Shown here: positions 26,276 through 36,295 of the stretch, in pieces | Numbering within the stretch: position 1 is the first letter of the stretch | Layout: every line of letters begins with the position of its first letter | From: Mactra quadrangularis | Taxonomy: Eukaryota > Mollusca > Bivalvia > Venerida > Mactridae | Assembly: GCA_025267735.1 (NCBI GenBank) | Contig: CM046303.1 | Location: 32,898,380-32,962,379, forward strand | Length of the DNA stretch: 64,000 bases | Reading direction: 5' to 3' | Notes under the pieces: model-generated | What the model was told of the DNA's origin: nothing | Seen by the model: only the letters and a program-made list of their open reading frames with translations | The model's database searches: none | Program-made: the position numbers and the translations under genes

Positions 26276-28150
26276 TAAGATCGACTTTGTTGGTAAGAAT
26301 TACTTTAGGGTTTCAGTCACTCTAAATCAAGGAATTAGGTTTTGTTTTGGTAAATAAATTACATAAGACTGTTTGACTTGTTCAAAACATACTAGTTTTT
26401 AGACAAATAAATTGCTCTTGAAACAGATCACCTAGTTTGACGTTATTACTTATCTTTTTATGTAACGCATGTATGATGTTAAGTAATATATATGGTTATA
26501 GAGCGTGACTATTGAACATTAATCCTGACAAATGTTCTCTTTCCAGTCACGTCATACATGTAAGATATGTCATAGTGACATTATATATATGTCACTGCCC
26601 TGTTATAGCCTCGATGATGTCAAGTAAGTATCTGTTCTAGAAAATGTCCAAATTATGAATAATTTCTGTTCATACAGTAAAATTCACTAATAAGAATATT
26701 AAAATCGAATTATGATATTGACATAGTTTCTTCTAAAATAAATTACCTAATAGCGCTTAAAATAGCCAAAAATCATTTTGCCCAAAATTTTCCGATTTGG
26801 TCATAGCACTTTGATCCTTAACTCTGTTTTTTTCGCGCCAAAAATATATCAAAACGTAAACTAGGTGATTTGCAAAACATTGCAGAAAATTCCGAATGAA
26901 CGAGTACAATTCACCGACGTTTAAAAACAAAAGCGCTTTTCGTAAATGAAAACAATAATTTCATGACCTATTTAACAGTTTTAATAATTTGGTTGGTGAA
27001 AAAATCGACAAAAAACAAAATGTTTGTTGACCTTCTCAAGATCACGTGACTATAAAAAAGTTGAAATACATTTTCGTACGTGTAAAATATACGTATCAAT
27101 ATTTCTATGAGCTATTTTACATACATGTAGTTTTAATGTTTGTTGACCTTCTGACGATCACATGACTTCATGCCCTGACTATAAAAAAGTTGAAATAGTC
27201 GGCTTACTATTACATAGCATGACTTGTCTAGACGTGTAGGAGCATAGCACATACCCTAATTGTTAGACATTAAAGTCAGCTGTTACATTTATCAGCATCT
27301 TTATTATAGTTTAAATCACATTCATGTAAAACCAATATTACCAAATAGTACGGTATCCTTCAAGTGAAATTTTGAAATACTTTTTTAATTTCGCAAGTTT
27401 TTCGTCTAAACCTATTATTTTGTTTGTACGACGTATTAATTCGCTTTTGCAAAGTATCATTTTAAATTAGTTTTTACAAAACATAGTTGAATTACGTTAA
27501 AACGAAATGATATTACGCTTAAACGGGAAAATGTGAAAATAAAAAAAAGTATTTCAAAATGTCACTTAAGTGGGTCCGTACAAATAAACGCCAGTTCATA
27601 AGTCGTTTTGAATTTATCATTTTCATTGTGCAAACGTTACTTATTTAACTTCCTTAGTCACTCGGTGATTAGATCTCACAACAAACGTTCGAAATTACAT
27701 CAATGGAGTTATAAATGTTAGCATTTGCCTGGTGTATCAACAGTTTTCTGGCGTAAGGAAAAGCCCTTGACCTAATCATAGATAGATTGGCGACTCAATT
27801 ATATTTTTAGACAAAATCAAAAATTAATTAATGTCTTTGACAATTGCTTGTCAAGCACATCATCTAGATATTAAAGAGTATGACATATTAAAGGGAAGTT
27901 CTGTAAAACAAAGAGGAAGTGACAATCAAACTCTGGGTAATATACGAGACAACGCATGGCTTCAAGTCGGTAATTGTTTTTATCCGAATACAATTTCAAA
28001 CAAATACTTAGGCCTATATAAAGGATCCTGAACACATATCAGAAACATCTACCGTCAAACAACTAGTACCTTACACACAGTCGAAAAGCAAAGAGTAAGA
28101 TGTATTAGATTTTAAACTTTGTTATTTATAAACATTACACTACAAACAAA
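26276..28150. other. Intergenic, no gene seen
   Basis: No exon or RNA gene is supported. A short repeated block (TTTTAATGTTTGTTGACCTT near 27130 and TGTTTGTTGACCTTCTCAAG near 27020, each followed by GATCAC and CTATAAAAAAGTTGAAATA) is a local duplication of about 120 bp. Confidence 0.5.
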
Positions 28151-28166
28151 CGGCAAAAACAAGCAA

Positions 28167-28505
28167 CTAATGCCTCAGTCCCATAAAATTGTGGCTTGTT
28201 GCGGACCCGTACGTGCAGACAACCGAAGGCCGTGGGAAGCCTTGCGTATTAAGTTGACGTTACGCACATGACACACAACAATACAACCTTACGGAGCCGT
28301 AGCTGGAAGATATGCACGTTTAATTGTTCATGATTAGACTTTAAAACTGATACGTGTATCCACGTCTCAACTCAAGGACCCACGTAAAAAAATAACAGTC
28401 CGTACGGGTACGCAAGAGATCGTACGGGTCCTTTTGGAGCTTGATCGCAGGGCGCCCGGACGGTGCCCTCACGGCCATTTTTTATGTTTATGGGATTGTA
28501 GCATA
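28167..28505. mobile_element. GC-rich MITE-like element with imperfect inverted ends
   Basis: The left end CCTCAGTCCCATAAAATTGT is inverted, with mismatches, at the right end (TTTATGTTTATGGGATTGTAG). The interior is much richer in GC than its surroundings and has short repeats of GTACGGGT and CGGACCCGTACG. No coding capacity is seen. The call rests on end symmetry and composition only. Confidence 0.45.
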
Positions 28506-29744
28506 ATGGGTTTCCACCTTGAAATGGACAGTGGCAAAATAAAATTGATATTGGGTGTGTTGTAACTTGTACTGAAAAAAGCAGTTGAAGCTGAAGTGTA
28601 GTACACAGTTAGTTAACATATTGAACATAGTCAAAGTAAATAAATCAATCCCTCGTGAAGTATTCCAAACATAATTTGTAAATATCATTGAGGCAAACGC
28701 TGTCTAGTTTTGTATTTTAGCAATACTTCTTTAGACCATTAACAGTGTAAGATATTGTTTAAATTTGCTTTATTTTCAAATCAAAGCCATATATTATTTA
28801 TAAAATGCATTCGTAAGACAATAACACTTGTAGCTTCATTGAATAATTTAAGAAAAGCTGACAGCTTCTTTCCCGTTAAGTCATAAACCACTGCAAATGC
28901 AGATTTCTATATACAATGGAAATTGCAATTTTTTATAACTCTTTAAAACATTCGTCTTTAATTTGAATTTTAATAAAAATCCCTTTATATAATAGCCTTC
29001 TTATGTTTGAATGAAAAGTAAGTCAGTAATATTATGGCACAGTTTTAAAGAATTTATTCTTATGAAAACAACATTAATTGTTCAGTACGTGTATTTTGCC
29101 GAAAACTTCCGACAAAGCGCGATTTACAAACGAAGACAAAAATAGAGTGTAAATACTGAGTTTAATATATTCTTGCATAAAGGTCAAGCTCAGGTTAATT
29201 CTGTTGGACAATACTACGGCGGTTATCCCAACAAAACAAACTGTAAACGTTCTGTAGGTCAACTGTCGACTTATTTCACAAAGGTTAAAAAGTTCTTAGT
29301 ACAAACGTTCCCATTACAATTCTATTTATGGTTACGCTTCGGTTGTATTCCTTATAAAACGATATGTAATTGAATACATTCAGCAACGTCCTTTAGTTCA
29401 TTGATAAAATGATTGCCATACTGTATATTGCACTTGCTGACATTTCAAAGTTGTACTTGTATCATGTCTTAAATGTATGTAGGAAATTTTCCAAAGATCT
29501 TTAAAGAGTCCTTTATAATAACTTATCACATACTTGTATAGGAGACCTCGTGACGTTTGGTCATAAATATAGACACATTTGCACATTTATGAGTAGAATC
29601 AATGACGTAACACAATTATAGATGACACGTGACCAGTAAAAGTACTGATAGATTGCAATGTCAGTCACGATTTTCATGGTCCTTGTTAAACCCCCCCCCT
29701 CTCATCTTTACAATCGACAGAAGGTCAAATATTTGCATTTCGTA
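28506..29744. other. Intergenic, no gene seen
   Basis: A block at 29030-29210 (ATTTATTCTTATGAAAACAA, then TTTGCCGAAAACTTCC and AAATACTGAGTTTAATATAT) is repeated at 31520-31680 in intron 2 of the first temptin gene, so a piece of the temptin region is duplicated here. No temptin exon accompanies it. Confidence 0.55.
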
Positions 29745-30006
29745 GGCGGATCTAACGGGGGGGGGGGGGGGTCAGGGGGTGTATTTACTGAATTTTTAGT
29801 CATTTTTAAGTAGTATGAAGGAATGAAGCATTTTTTCTCGGTGCTTAAACATAGACATTATGGTTAAATAATTTTTATTATTGATATGTTGCATTATTCT
29901 GCAAACAGTAGTGGTTCAAAAGTTTGGACCCCCCTAGAAAAAGTTTGGACCCCCCTAGAAAAAGTTCGGACCCCCCCCCCTCTAGAAAAAACGCTGGATC
30001 CGCCCC
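29745..30006 (+). mobile_element. MITE family G, copy 1
   Basis: It begins GGCGGATCTAACGG with a run of 15 G and ends TGGATCCGCCCC, an inverted match of the start. Internal landmarks are GTCATTTTTAAGTAG, ATATGTTGCATTA and repeats of AAAAGTTTGGACCCCCCTAG. Copies lie at 33182-33450 and 36721-37016, all around the temptin genes. Confidence 0.8.
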
Positions 30007-30549
30007 TGCATTTTAACTACAAGATAGTTACATACGAATACGAGTAGCTAATAGGTACAAATAAAAAATGGAAGTGTATCTTGCAACAATCCTATTTTAA
30101 ATAATGTTTTACACCTATTTATCCATTTGACGAAATATTTGTTTGTATCTTTGAATTATTCCCATAGTCAAAGTCTTTAGTCTTTCTATAAATACTCCGT
30201 GACAATATTCGGTCATAATTGCAACAATTGTTTAGTCAAAAACCTTCAGAAACATTCACAAGTTGCATGGAAGACATGTACAAAAACATAAATCATTTTT
30301 TTAACTCTGGAATAGTTTGTACAGACTGATTTAGCCCGTTATAGACAGTGACGACCGTGAAAATTCTTCGTTACTAATCCCTGTTATATAGAATCCCTGG
30401 TCCAACAACGTTGAATCGGCAGTGTTTTTTAATTAAATATTTGACACGCTTCGTGTTCGTTTACTTTTTTGTTTTAGACACAAAGAAACGCCTAAATTGG
30501 GTTAAACTTTAATTTGAATAATAAATATGCAATATGATATAACATTCGT

Positions 30550-32696
30550 CTATTTTCCGACACAGTTGTGACCATGGCACCCACAGTTATAAGATTGTGC
30601 AGGACAGGAACCGACTGGATTGCAAATTCCTGAAAGAAAACAATTTGTTTATTATTTCATAAAATCAATGTTTAAAAATCTATAAGACAACGGCGCTCCT
30701 CTTTCAGTAGCCTGTTCAATTACCCTTAGCGTTCCAAAACGTTCCGTAACGATACATTCGGAACTCCTCGGCCATTCGCTGACTGGCGGCAGAAAAGTAT
30801 ATTTTTGCTAATTAGCTCAAATAAATGTATTGTAAATATTTCTCAAGGAAAGAGTTTGTTTGTTGCTTCCTGATTCAAAAATAGAAATACATCTCGATAA
30901 TGTAATATTACATAGTCCGACAATATCAACTTGAGCTTGACCTTTAGGCAGGAAAATATTAAACTCAGTCTTTGCTGTCTATTTTTGTCTTCGTTTGTAA
31001 ATCGCGCTTATGGTGGCTGATTTATGCCATGTCGTATTTTCGTTTCTTTGCCGCGAAATACATACAATACGACAGAAAACACGTGTCGTGTTTTCGCATT
31101 ACATCTGTTGTATCTTTGTCATGTCGTTTCTTCGTGGCGAAGAAACGAAAGGAAGAAGATGCGACAAACTATGGATTTGTCGCGTCTTCGTGTTTTCTTT
31201 TCTTCGTTTCTTCGCGGCGAAGAAACGAAAATACGACATTGCATTAATCAGCCACCATACTTGATCGGAAGTTTTCGGAAAAATACAAGTACTGAACAAT
31301 TATTTATTTTTCATGAGAATCAACACTTTGAAATTGTGTCACAATTTTGCGGACTTACATGTTTCCTTAAAAACTAATGAGTCAAAAAATTAACATTCCA
31401 TGTTTACAAAATTGATTTATATGTTGTTATAAACACGTGTATAATCGTATACATGCGTTCGAAAACTCACGATTTAGTTTTGGAGGAAACACATAAGTCC
31501 GCAATATTGTGACGAAGTTTCTAAGTATTTATTCTTATGAAAACAAAGTTAAAAGTTCAGTGCATATATTTTGCCGAAAGCTTCCTATAAAGTGCAATTT
31601 ACAAAGGAAGACATAAATAGACAGTAAATACTGAGTTTAATAAATTCTTAAATAAAGTTCAAGCTCAGGTTAATATTGTCGGACTATGTATAATATTTAA
31701 GTTACCTGGATGACCACTGGCCGCTTGTTCTGGTGTTGCACCAACTGACCATACACAATTGGGATCTCCTAATTCTTGACCATTGGTTGCTCCATCACCG
31801 TCACTGTCTTTGCTACAAAGTGCAGCAGTCCATACATGACCATTGGCAGCGAAGTCCTTCAATGATAAGTATTAAATATTCTGTGAAATGTTGGGACCGA
31901 ACAACATTGTGTTGGAAATACTTGCGACTATGTCAGCAAATTATTTATCTAAAACATGCTTGTCTAGAATTGTAGGTGAATTTAGAAAACACTGTGATTG
32001 TTTAATGTCTTGTTGGCTTCACAAAAGGAAACTGTTCCAGGAGATTCATAATTCAGCATAGGTACATTATCTTATATATTTTCGTCAGTATATTAATTTA
32101 TACCAAACATGGTATGTAAATTTTCTCTCAATGTTGATCTAAAACCAAGCCGCACGGCTAGCTCAGTTGGTAGCACACAAGTCTACTGATCGAGGGGTCG
32201 TGGGTTCGATTCCCGGGGCATACTGTCGTGGAGCTTGGTCATGTAATTATTTGTACGGCCATTCTTCCTCCTACCACTGATTCTTAATTATGTAGGACAG
32301 TTGTCAGTGACTGACGAAAGTATGTACTTAGTAGTTGGTTAACAGCTAAATCCAGACATTTAGCCTTTCTAGAAACAGTGAGTAGGTTGACTGACCGACA
32401 TTATATGACCTAAATAATGTGTCGCTACGGCGTTAAACCCAACAAAACAAACAAACAAACTGATCTAAAACAAAATAAAATAAAACGCATAAGTTAAAAT
32501 TTCTCTATTGACTTACCAGTGCGAATGGATTTTTATCATGTGTGTGATGTATGGGATCGTAATGACCAACAGCTAACCAAATACTTCCAGGGTGACATGG
32601 GTCTGGTACTTGGGCTCCGTTAGGAATTTGTTGTTGATAATAAGGATGAGCCAGAACGGCCGCGACACAAAGTGATAAAATGATAAACTTGTTCAT
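30550..32696 (-). CDS. Temptin-like secreted protein 1 (three exons, 136 aa)
   Basis: Coding exons are 32517-32696 (180 nt), 31706-31856 (151 nt) and 30550-30629 (80 nt). Donors are GTAAGT and GTAACT; acceptors end in AAG and CAG; intron phases are 0 and 1. The product starts MNKFIILSLCVAAVLA, a signal peptide likely cut before HPYY. It then shows IPNGAQVPDPC, GHVWTAALC, a Ca-loop-like DSDGDGATNGQELGDPNC, and a cysteine-rich end (ICNPVGSC, CGCHGHNCVGK, TAG stop). Order, cysteines and length fit the temptin family, described as a water-borne attractant in Aplysia; a pheromone role in this animal is inference, since temptin-like proteins are widespread in molluscs. A likely poly(A) signal (ATTAAA) is at 30508-30513. 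The neighbour at 36296-41082 is a tandem paralogue, 86% identical by my count (19 differences in 136). Intron 1 carries a SINE B and intron 2 a foldback MITE. Confidence 0.92.
31009..31259. mobile_element. Foldback MITE family F, copy 1 (temptin-1 intron 2)
   Basis: It begins TATGGTGGCTGATTTATGCC and ends with the inverted sequence GCATTAATCAGCCACCATA. The interior is built from short inverted modules such as TTCGCGGCGAAGAAACG and AAAATACGACA. Open frames across it are artefacts of this structure. Copies lie at 32811-33001 and 39404-39751. Confidence 0.88.
32149..32460 (+). repeat. SINE family B, full length, with target duplication (temptin-1 intron 1)
   Basis: The tRNA-like head has an A box (GGCTAGCTCAGTTGGTAGCA), TCTACTGATCGAGGGG and a B box (GGTTCGATTCCC). 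The body follows, then the tail GTCGCTACGGCGTTAAACCC and CAAA repeats. The flanks TGATCTAAAAC at 32135-32145 and 32461-32471 are a direct target-site duplication, so it moved by retroposition. It lies between exons 2 and 1 of temptin-1, antisense to the gene. Confidence 0.9.
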
Positions 32697-32761
32697 TGTG
32701 ACAGTGGAATGTCAACACTGATGTCTACAAGTAAGTTCAGTAAATTATATATTTCTTATCT
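32697..32761 (-). promoter_or_regulatory. Temptin-1 proximal promoter (GATA site, TATA-like box)
   Basis: Read on the minus strand, AGATAAGA (32754-32761) lies 58 bp upstream of the ATG, followed by TATATAA (32745-32751). Temptin-2 has AGATAAGA 60 bp upstream of its ATG, so spacing is conserved. AGATAAGA matches the GATA-factor consensus. Use as a promoter is inference from position and conservation between paralogues. Confidence 0.55.
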
Positions 32762-32810
32762 AACTCTCCTGACATATATTGTTTTAGTTAAGCCCTGGTC
32801 ACACCTTCAT

Positions 32811-33001
32811 ATGGTGGCTGATTTATGCCATGTTGTATTTTCGTTTTTTCGCCGCGAAGAAACGAAAAGACGAAGATACGACAGGTATAAGGCAAAAAAA
32901 CAACACATTTTATCTGTCGTATTGTTGTATTTATTTTGTCGTGTGTTCGTTTCTTCGTGGCGAAGATACGAAAATACGACATGGCATAAATCAGCCACCA
33001 T
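32811..33001. mobile_element. Foldback MITE family F, copy 2 (upstream of temptin-1)
   Basis: The ends ATGGTGGCTGATTTATGCCA and TGGCATAAATCAGCCACCAT are perfect inverted repeats. The shortest of the three copies. It lies only about 50 bp beyond the GATA site of temptin-1, so it could influence that promoter. Confidence 0.88.
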
Positions 33002-33181
33002 GCCTTCAAGACTTTAGTACGACTGTACCAATTGTAAATAGTCTTCAGTCGTAGAAACTGTCATATGTTGTCTTTTTATTCATATTGAAGACTTAGAGAT
33101 TTTACGACGTCTCTAGACATGACGCAATGTTCGCAAACCATGATCATAGACTGCTGCAATAGGATCACCAGACATCACACT

Positions 33182-33450
33182 GGCGGATCTAGCGGGGGGT
33201 CTGGGGGTCCGGATCCCCCCGGAATTTCCTAAATGTACCTGTCCATTTGAGTATTTCTTGACTGTAAGTCATTTTTAAGTAGCATGAAGCAATTTTTCTC
33301 AATGCGTAACATAGATTTAATGGTTATGTAGTTTTTACTATTAATATGTTGCATTACTCTAAAACATGTGTACATGTATAATGTTATTCGAAAGTTTGGA
33401 CCCCACCCTAGAAAAAGTTCGGACCCCCAGAAAAATCCTGAATCTGCCCC
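33182..33450 (+). mobile_element. MITE family G, copy 2
   Basis: It begins GGCGGATCTAGCGGGG and ends CCTGAATCTGCCCC. It shares GTCATTTTTAAGTAG, ATATGTTGCATTA and AGTTCGGACCCCC with copies 1 and 3. Confidence 0.8.
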
Positions 33451-33998
33451 AGAAGCGGATATACTTTGACCAGGATTGATCGCTAGTCGTGGTTAGTCTT
33501 GCTCTATACTCGTGGTTTTTAGCCGTGAAGGTCTGACTAGGGCTTAGATGTATAAAAATAACAGGGAAGTCACATACATGACGTAGTCCCCTTAATTGAC
33601 CCCTAAAAAGTTAAAACACGTGAGGATTGGTCCCTATCTATTAATACATGACCTGACAGCACATGGTGTATTTTACGTTGATTACAGTAAAAATATATTT
33701 TTTTAGTAGTGTGTCAGTAGCACTTAGGCCGACAATAATATTATAATTGTATACGATTGAGTCCAAATTTCTAAAACCATATTTTATAAATATGAATGTA
33801 TTGTCTTGTAATAAGACAAAGCTCCGCATTAAAGACCACCTTGGTTATCGCAACATCAAACAATGTTTGACGCTATTTAGGAACCAAATGCTAAAAATAT
33901 TTAAGAAAAACGTCCCTTCATCAAAACAACATCCCCATTAAAATCATCGATTTTGGTGGTCTGAATATCGGGACTTTACTGTACTAAAAATAGTTACA
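33451..33998. other. Intergenic, no gene seen
   Basis: No exon-like frame, RNA gene or recognised repeat between MITE G copy 2 and the next inverted-repeat element. Confidence 0.5.
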
Positions 33999-34385
33999 AC
34001 GGGCGTGCTCGATTGGAAATTCAGACTGTTAGAACTGGGAGAACTCCAATCGAGTGCGTCGGAACTGTGTTCTGGCAGCGTTCTAGTAACTTCTACCAAT
34101 TCCATCGAAATAGGTGGTGTGAACGGAATCGGTCGCGGTTTATTCATACCCAAGATGGCGGTGGCATCACTGCAAACATGTGAGCTTGGTGTTTGAAAGC
34201 GAATGTTGTTAAAATTATACTATTGAACTATTTTCTATAAATAAAGTAAGAACCGAGCATATTTCCTATGGATTTTGCCTTTGATTCAGTTCCGACATCC
34301 AATTTCACTCGTTTAGCAGATTCTGTGGAAGAGTCGGAATTTGATTCTGGCAGTTCTGATAGCCCAATCGAGCACACCCAACATG
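33999..34385. mobile_element. MITE-like element with GTGCTCGATTGG inverted ends
   Basis: The left end GGGCGTGCTCGATTGG is inverted at the right end (CCAATCGAGCACACCC). Pairing continues loosely (TCAGACTGTTAGAACTG against CAGTTCTGATAG). Within it ACTCCAATCGAGTGCGT repeats the end motif. Short open frames on both strands are not convincing genes. Confidence 0.55.
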
Positions 34386-34502
34386 TATTGGCTCGAGGAT
34401 TATTTAAATCCAGTGATTATACAAAATTATTTCTGATACATATATGTATATACTTGTATAAATTTATATGTTTGCTCCAGTGCAATATATTGTTACAAGA
34501 AA

Positions 34503-34740
34503 TGTGGATGGTCGAGTGGTTACGACATTGGACTGGTAATCATTCGAAAGTCAGTTCCACTTTTGTTCGAATCACACACTAAATGTTTCCTCGTTGTTTC
34601 TTTTTTGGAAAATAAATTTATCCTACTGACTCAGTACTGGGAGACAAGGAACTAGACTCCAGAGTTATAAACTGAAGGCGTTTTGCACATGTTTCACATT
34701 CGAGGTTTGTGTCAACACGTGTTACTGTAAGCTTGATCAC
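34503..34740 (+). repeat. tRNA-derived SINE, family C
   Basis: The head TGGTCGAGTGGTTACGACAT and TGGACTGGTAATCATTCG with a B box (TGTTCGAATCACA) matches the copy at 20961-21180, including the downstream GACAAGGAACTAGACTCC block. Confidence 0.7.
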
Positions 34741-35061
34741 TTACCGTCTGATTCTCGACCAGATGGACCTGAATAGATTCATAAATACCAGTGGGGGATA
34801 ATCCCAAACACACAAGCACACTTACAGTCTGATTGCATCAGCGTCTATTAACAATGTGTGGGAGAAGTTGTTTAAAAATTTATGATAAATCATTAAAACG
34901 CGAAAAAATGAAATAATGATCGCTGATGTCTTCGTTCAAGTATAGAAATATCAGTAAAGTAGCAGGTAAGCATAGACTGCCTTATATTAGAACTTTCGAT
35001 TTACCAACCGAGTTTTTTAAGTACATTGTACATGTATATTTATAATCTTGAAAATCTATAC

Positions 35062-35324
35062 TATACTAGGACGAAAAAGAAACGCCGGGTACATAAAATA
35101 TGCAACACTGACATGTCCGGCCGTGTTTCGCAAAACAAGAAGGGTCATCGTTAAAAGGGGGTATTTTTTCACATAATCAGCATCGGAAATCGATTGAAAC
35201 TTCAACAGCTGGTTCCATACAGATGACATTTCATACAAAAATAAATATAATAATCCAATAATACAATTTATCCCTTAAAACAACCATTATAGGTTACCCG
35301 GCGTTTCTTTTTCGTCCTAGTATA
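35062..35324. mobile_element. MITE with 30-bp perfect terminal inverted repeats
   Basis: The left terminus TATACTAGGACGAAAAAGAA followed by ACGCCGGGTA is repeated exactly inverted at 35295-35324. The termini lie at TA, consistent with a Tc1/mariner-type TA target duplication, which is an inference. The interior has no transposase; the minus-strand frame 35056-35238 is not a gene. Confidence 0.85.
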
Positions 35325-35737
35325 TAATATGTTGTCTATATAATTTTACATAGTCGAGACAATGATCTAGTGGTGGGACTAGTGCTGGGTTTGAATCTCA
35401 CTTTGGGAACCGTTGATTGCTTTTGTAGAGTCACTTGTTTTCAAGAATGTGGTTTCAATGATCACAGAGTATCATAGAGAATTGTAAAATAAGTTAATTT
35501 CTTAATATCTTTGGATATTTTTTGCTCTTTTGTAACTTACATTTCTCTTAAAATTGTCTTCGTTTTATGTGTAATTTCTTTTGTTAGTAAGACAGTCAGA
35601 AGACGTTTTTATCATTGCTGGTTCTTCCTGCCTTCCTCTCGCTCCATTTCTCTACCTTTCAATGTAAGAATGACCATTCATTAACTTGGATACTGTCCAT
35701 AACTCAATTTATAGTCGACCAGACACTCAGCCTGATA

Positions 35738-36135
35738 CCAATCTGATTAAAACCCGATCTAAAAATTTCCGCTCGCCTACTCGCAAATTTAGATCTGGCC
35801 TTTTCCAAACGAGGGTCACGTTCAGGTGACCTTTTCTCATCAGAATATTAATGACGAAATTGTTATGATACGTAACTTGTTTACATCGTCTACGTCACGC
35901 AATTTGAAATGAGCCGTCCAATCGCAGACTTTTAATAATGCCACTGTTAAATTAGCTAGCAAACCTTGGTATAAAAATAGAAATTACGAAAACAAAATGT
36001 TATTAATAGTGTTTTCGTCTAGATGAAAGCTACGCATTGATTGGTCGACACAAAGTTCATCTCGACGTGACCTTCCACGGAGATAGTAGAGATCCTGTAC
36101 GACAACGGTCTACAGGATATCTGTTTACAGAGATT
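35738..36135 (+). repeat. Dispersed repeat family D, copy 1
   Basis: About 400 bp starting CTGATTAAAACCCGATCTAA and ending near GATATCTGTTTACAGAGATT. It has a close copy at 49237-49622 and a partial inverted copy at 50718-51000. Near the start an inner inverted repeat GATCTAAAAATTT / AAATTTAGATC is visible. No coding capacity; class unknown to me. Confidence 0.82.
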
Positions 36136-36295
36136 GGCCTGATACTTATCAATAATATACTTGATTTACTTTACGTATTTTTATATTCTTTATTAAGAAC
36201 AACTATACCGTGATATTAACAGCGTACTTTATTTAATATAAACAAAGCAGTACAAGATATTCACAGAGATCACCATCTCTTTTTTTTTTATTCAT

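Noticed and set aside
31010..31377. Overlapping frames on both strands inside foldback MITE copies (also 32709-33054 and 39417-39731)
   Set aside because: They arise from the element's internal inverted modules and share sequence on opposite strands.
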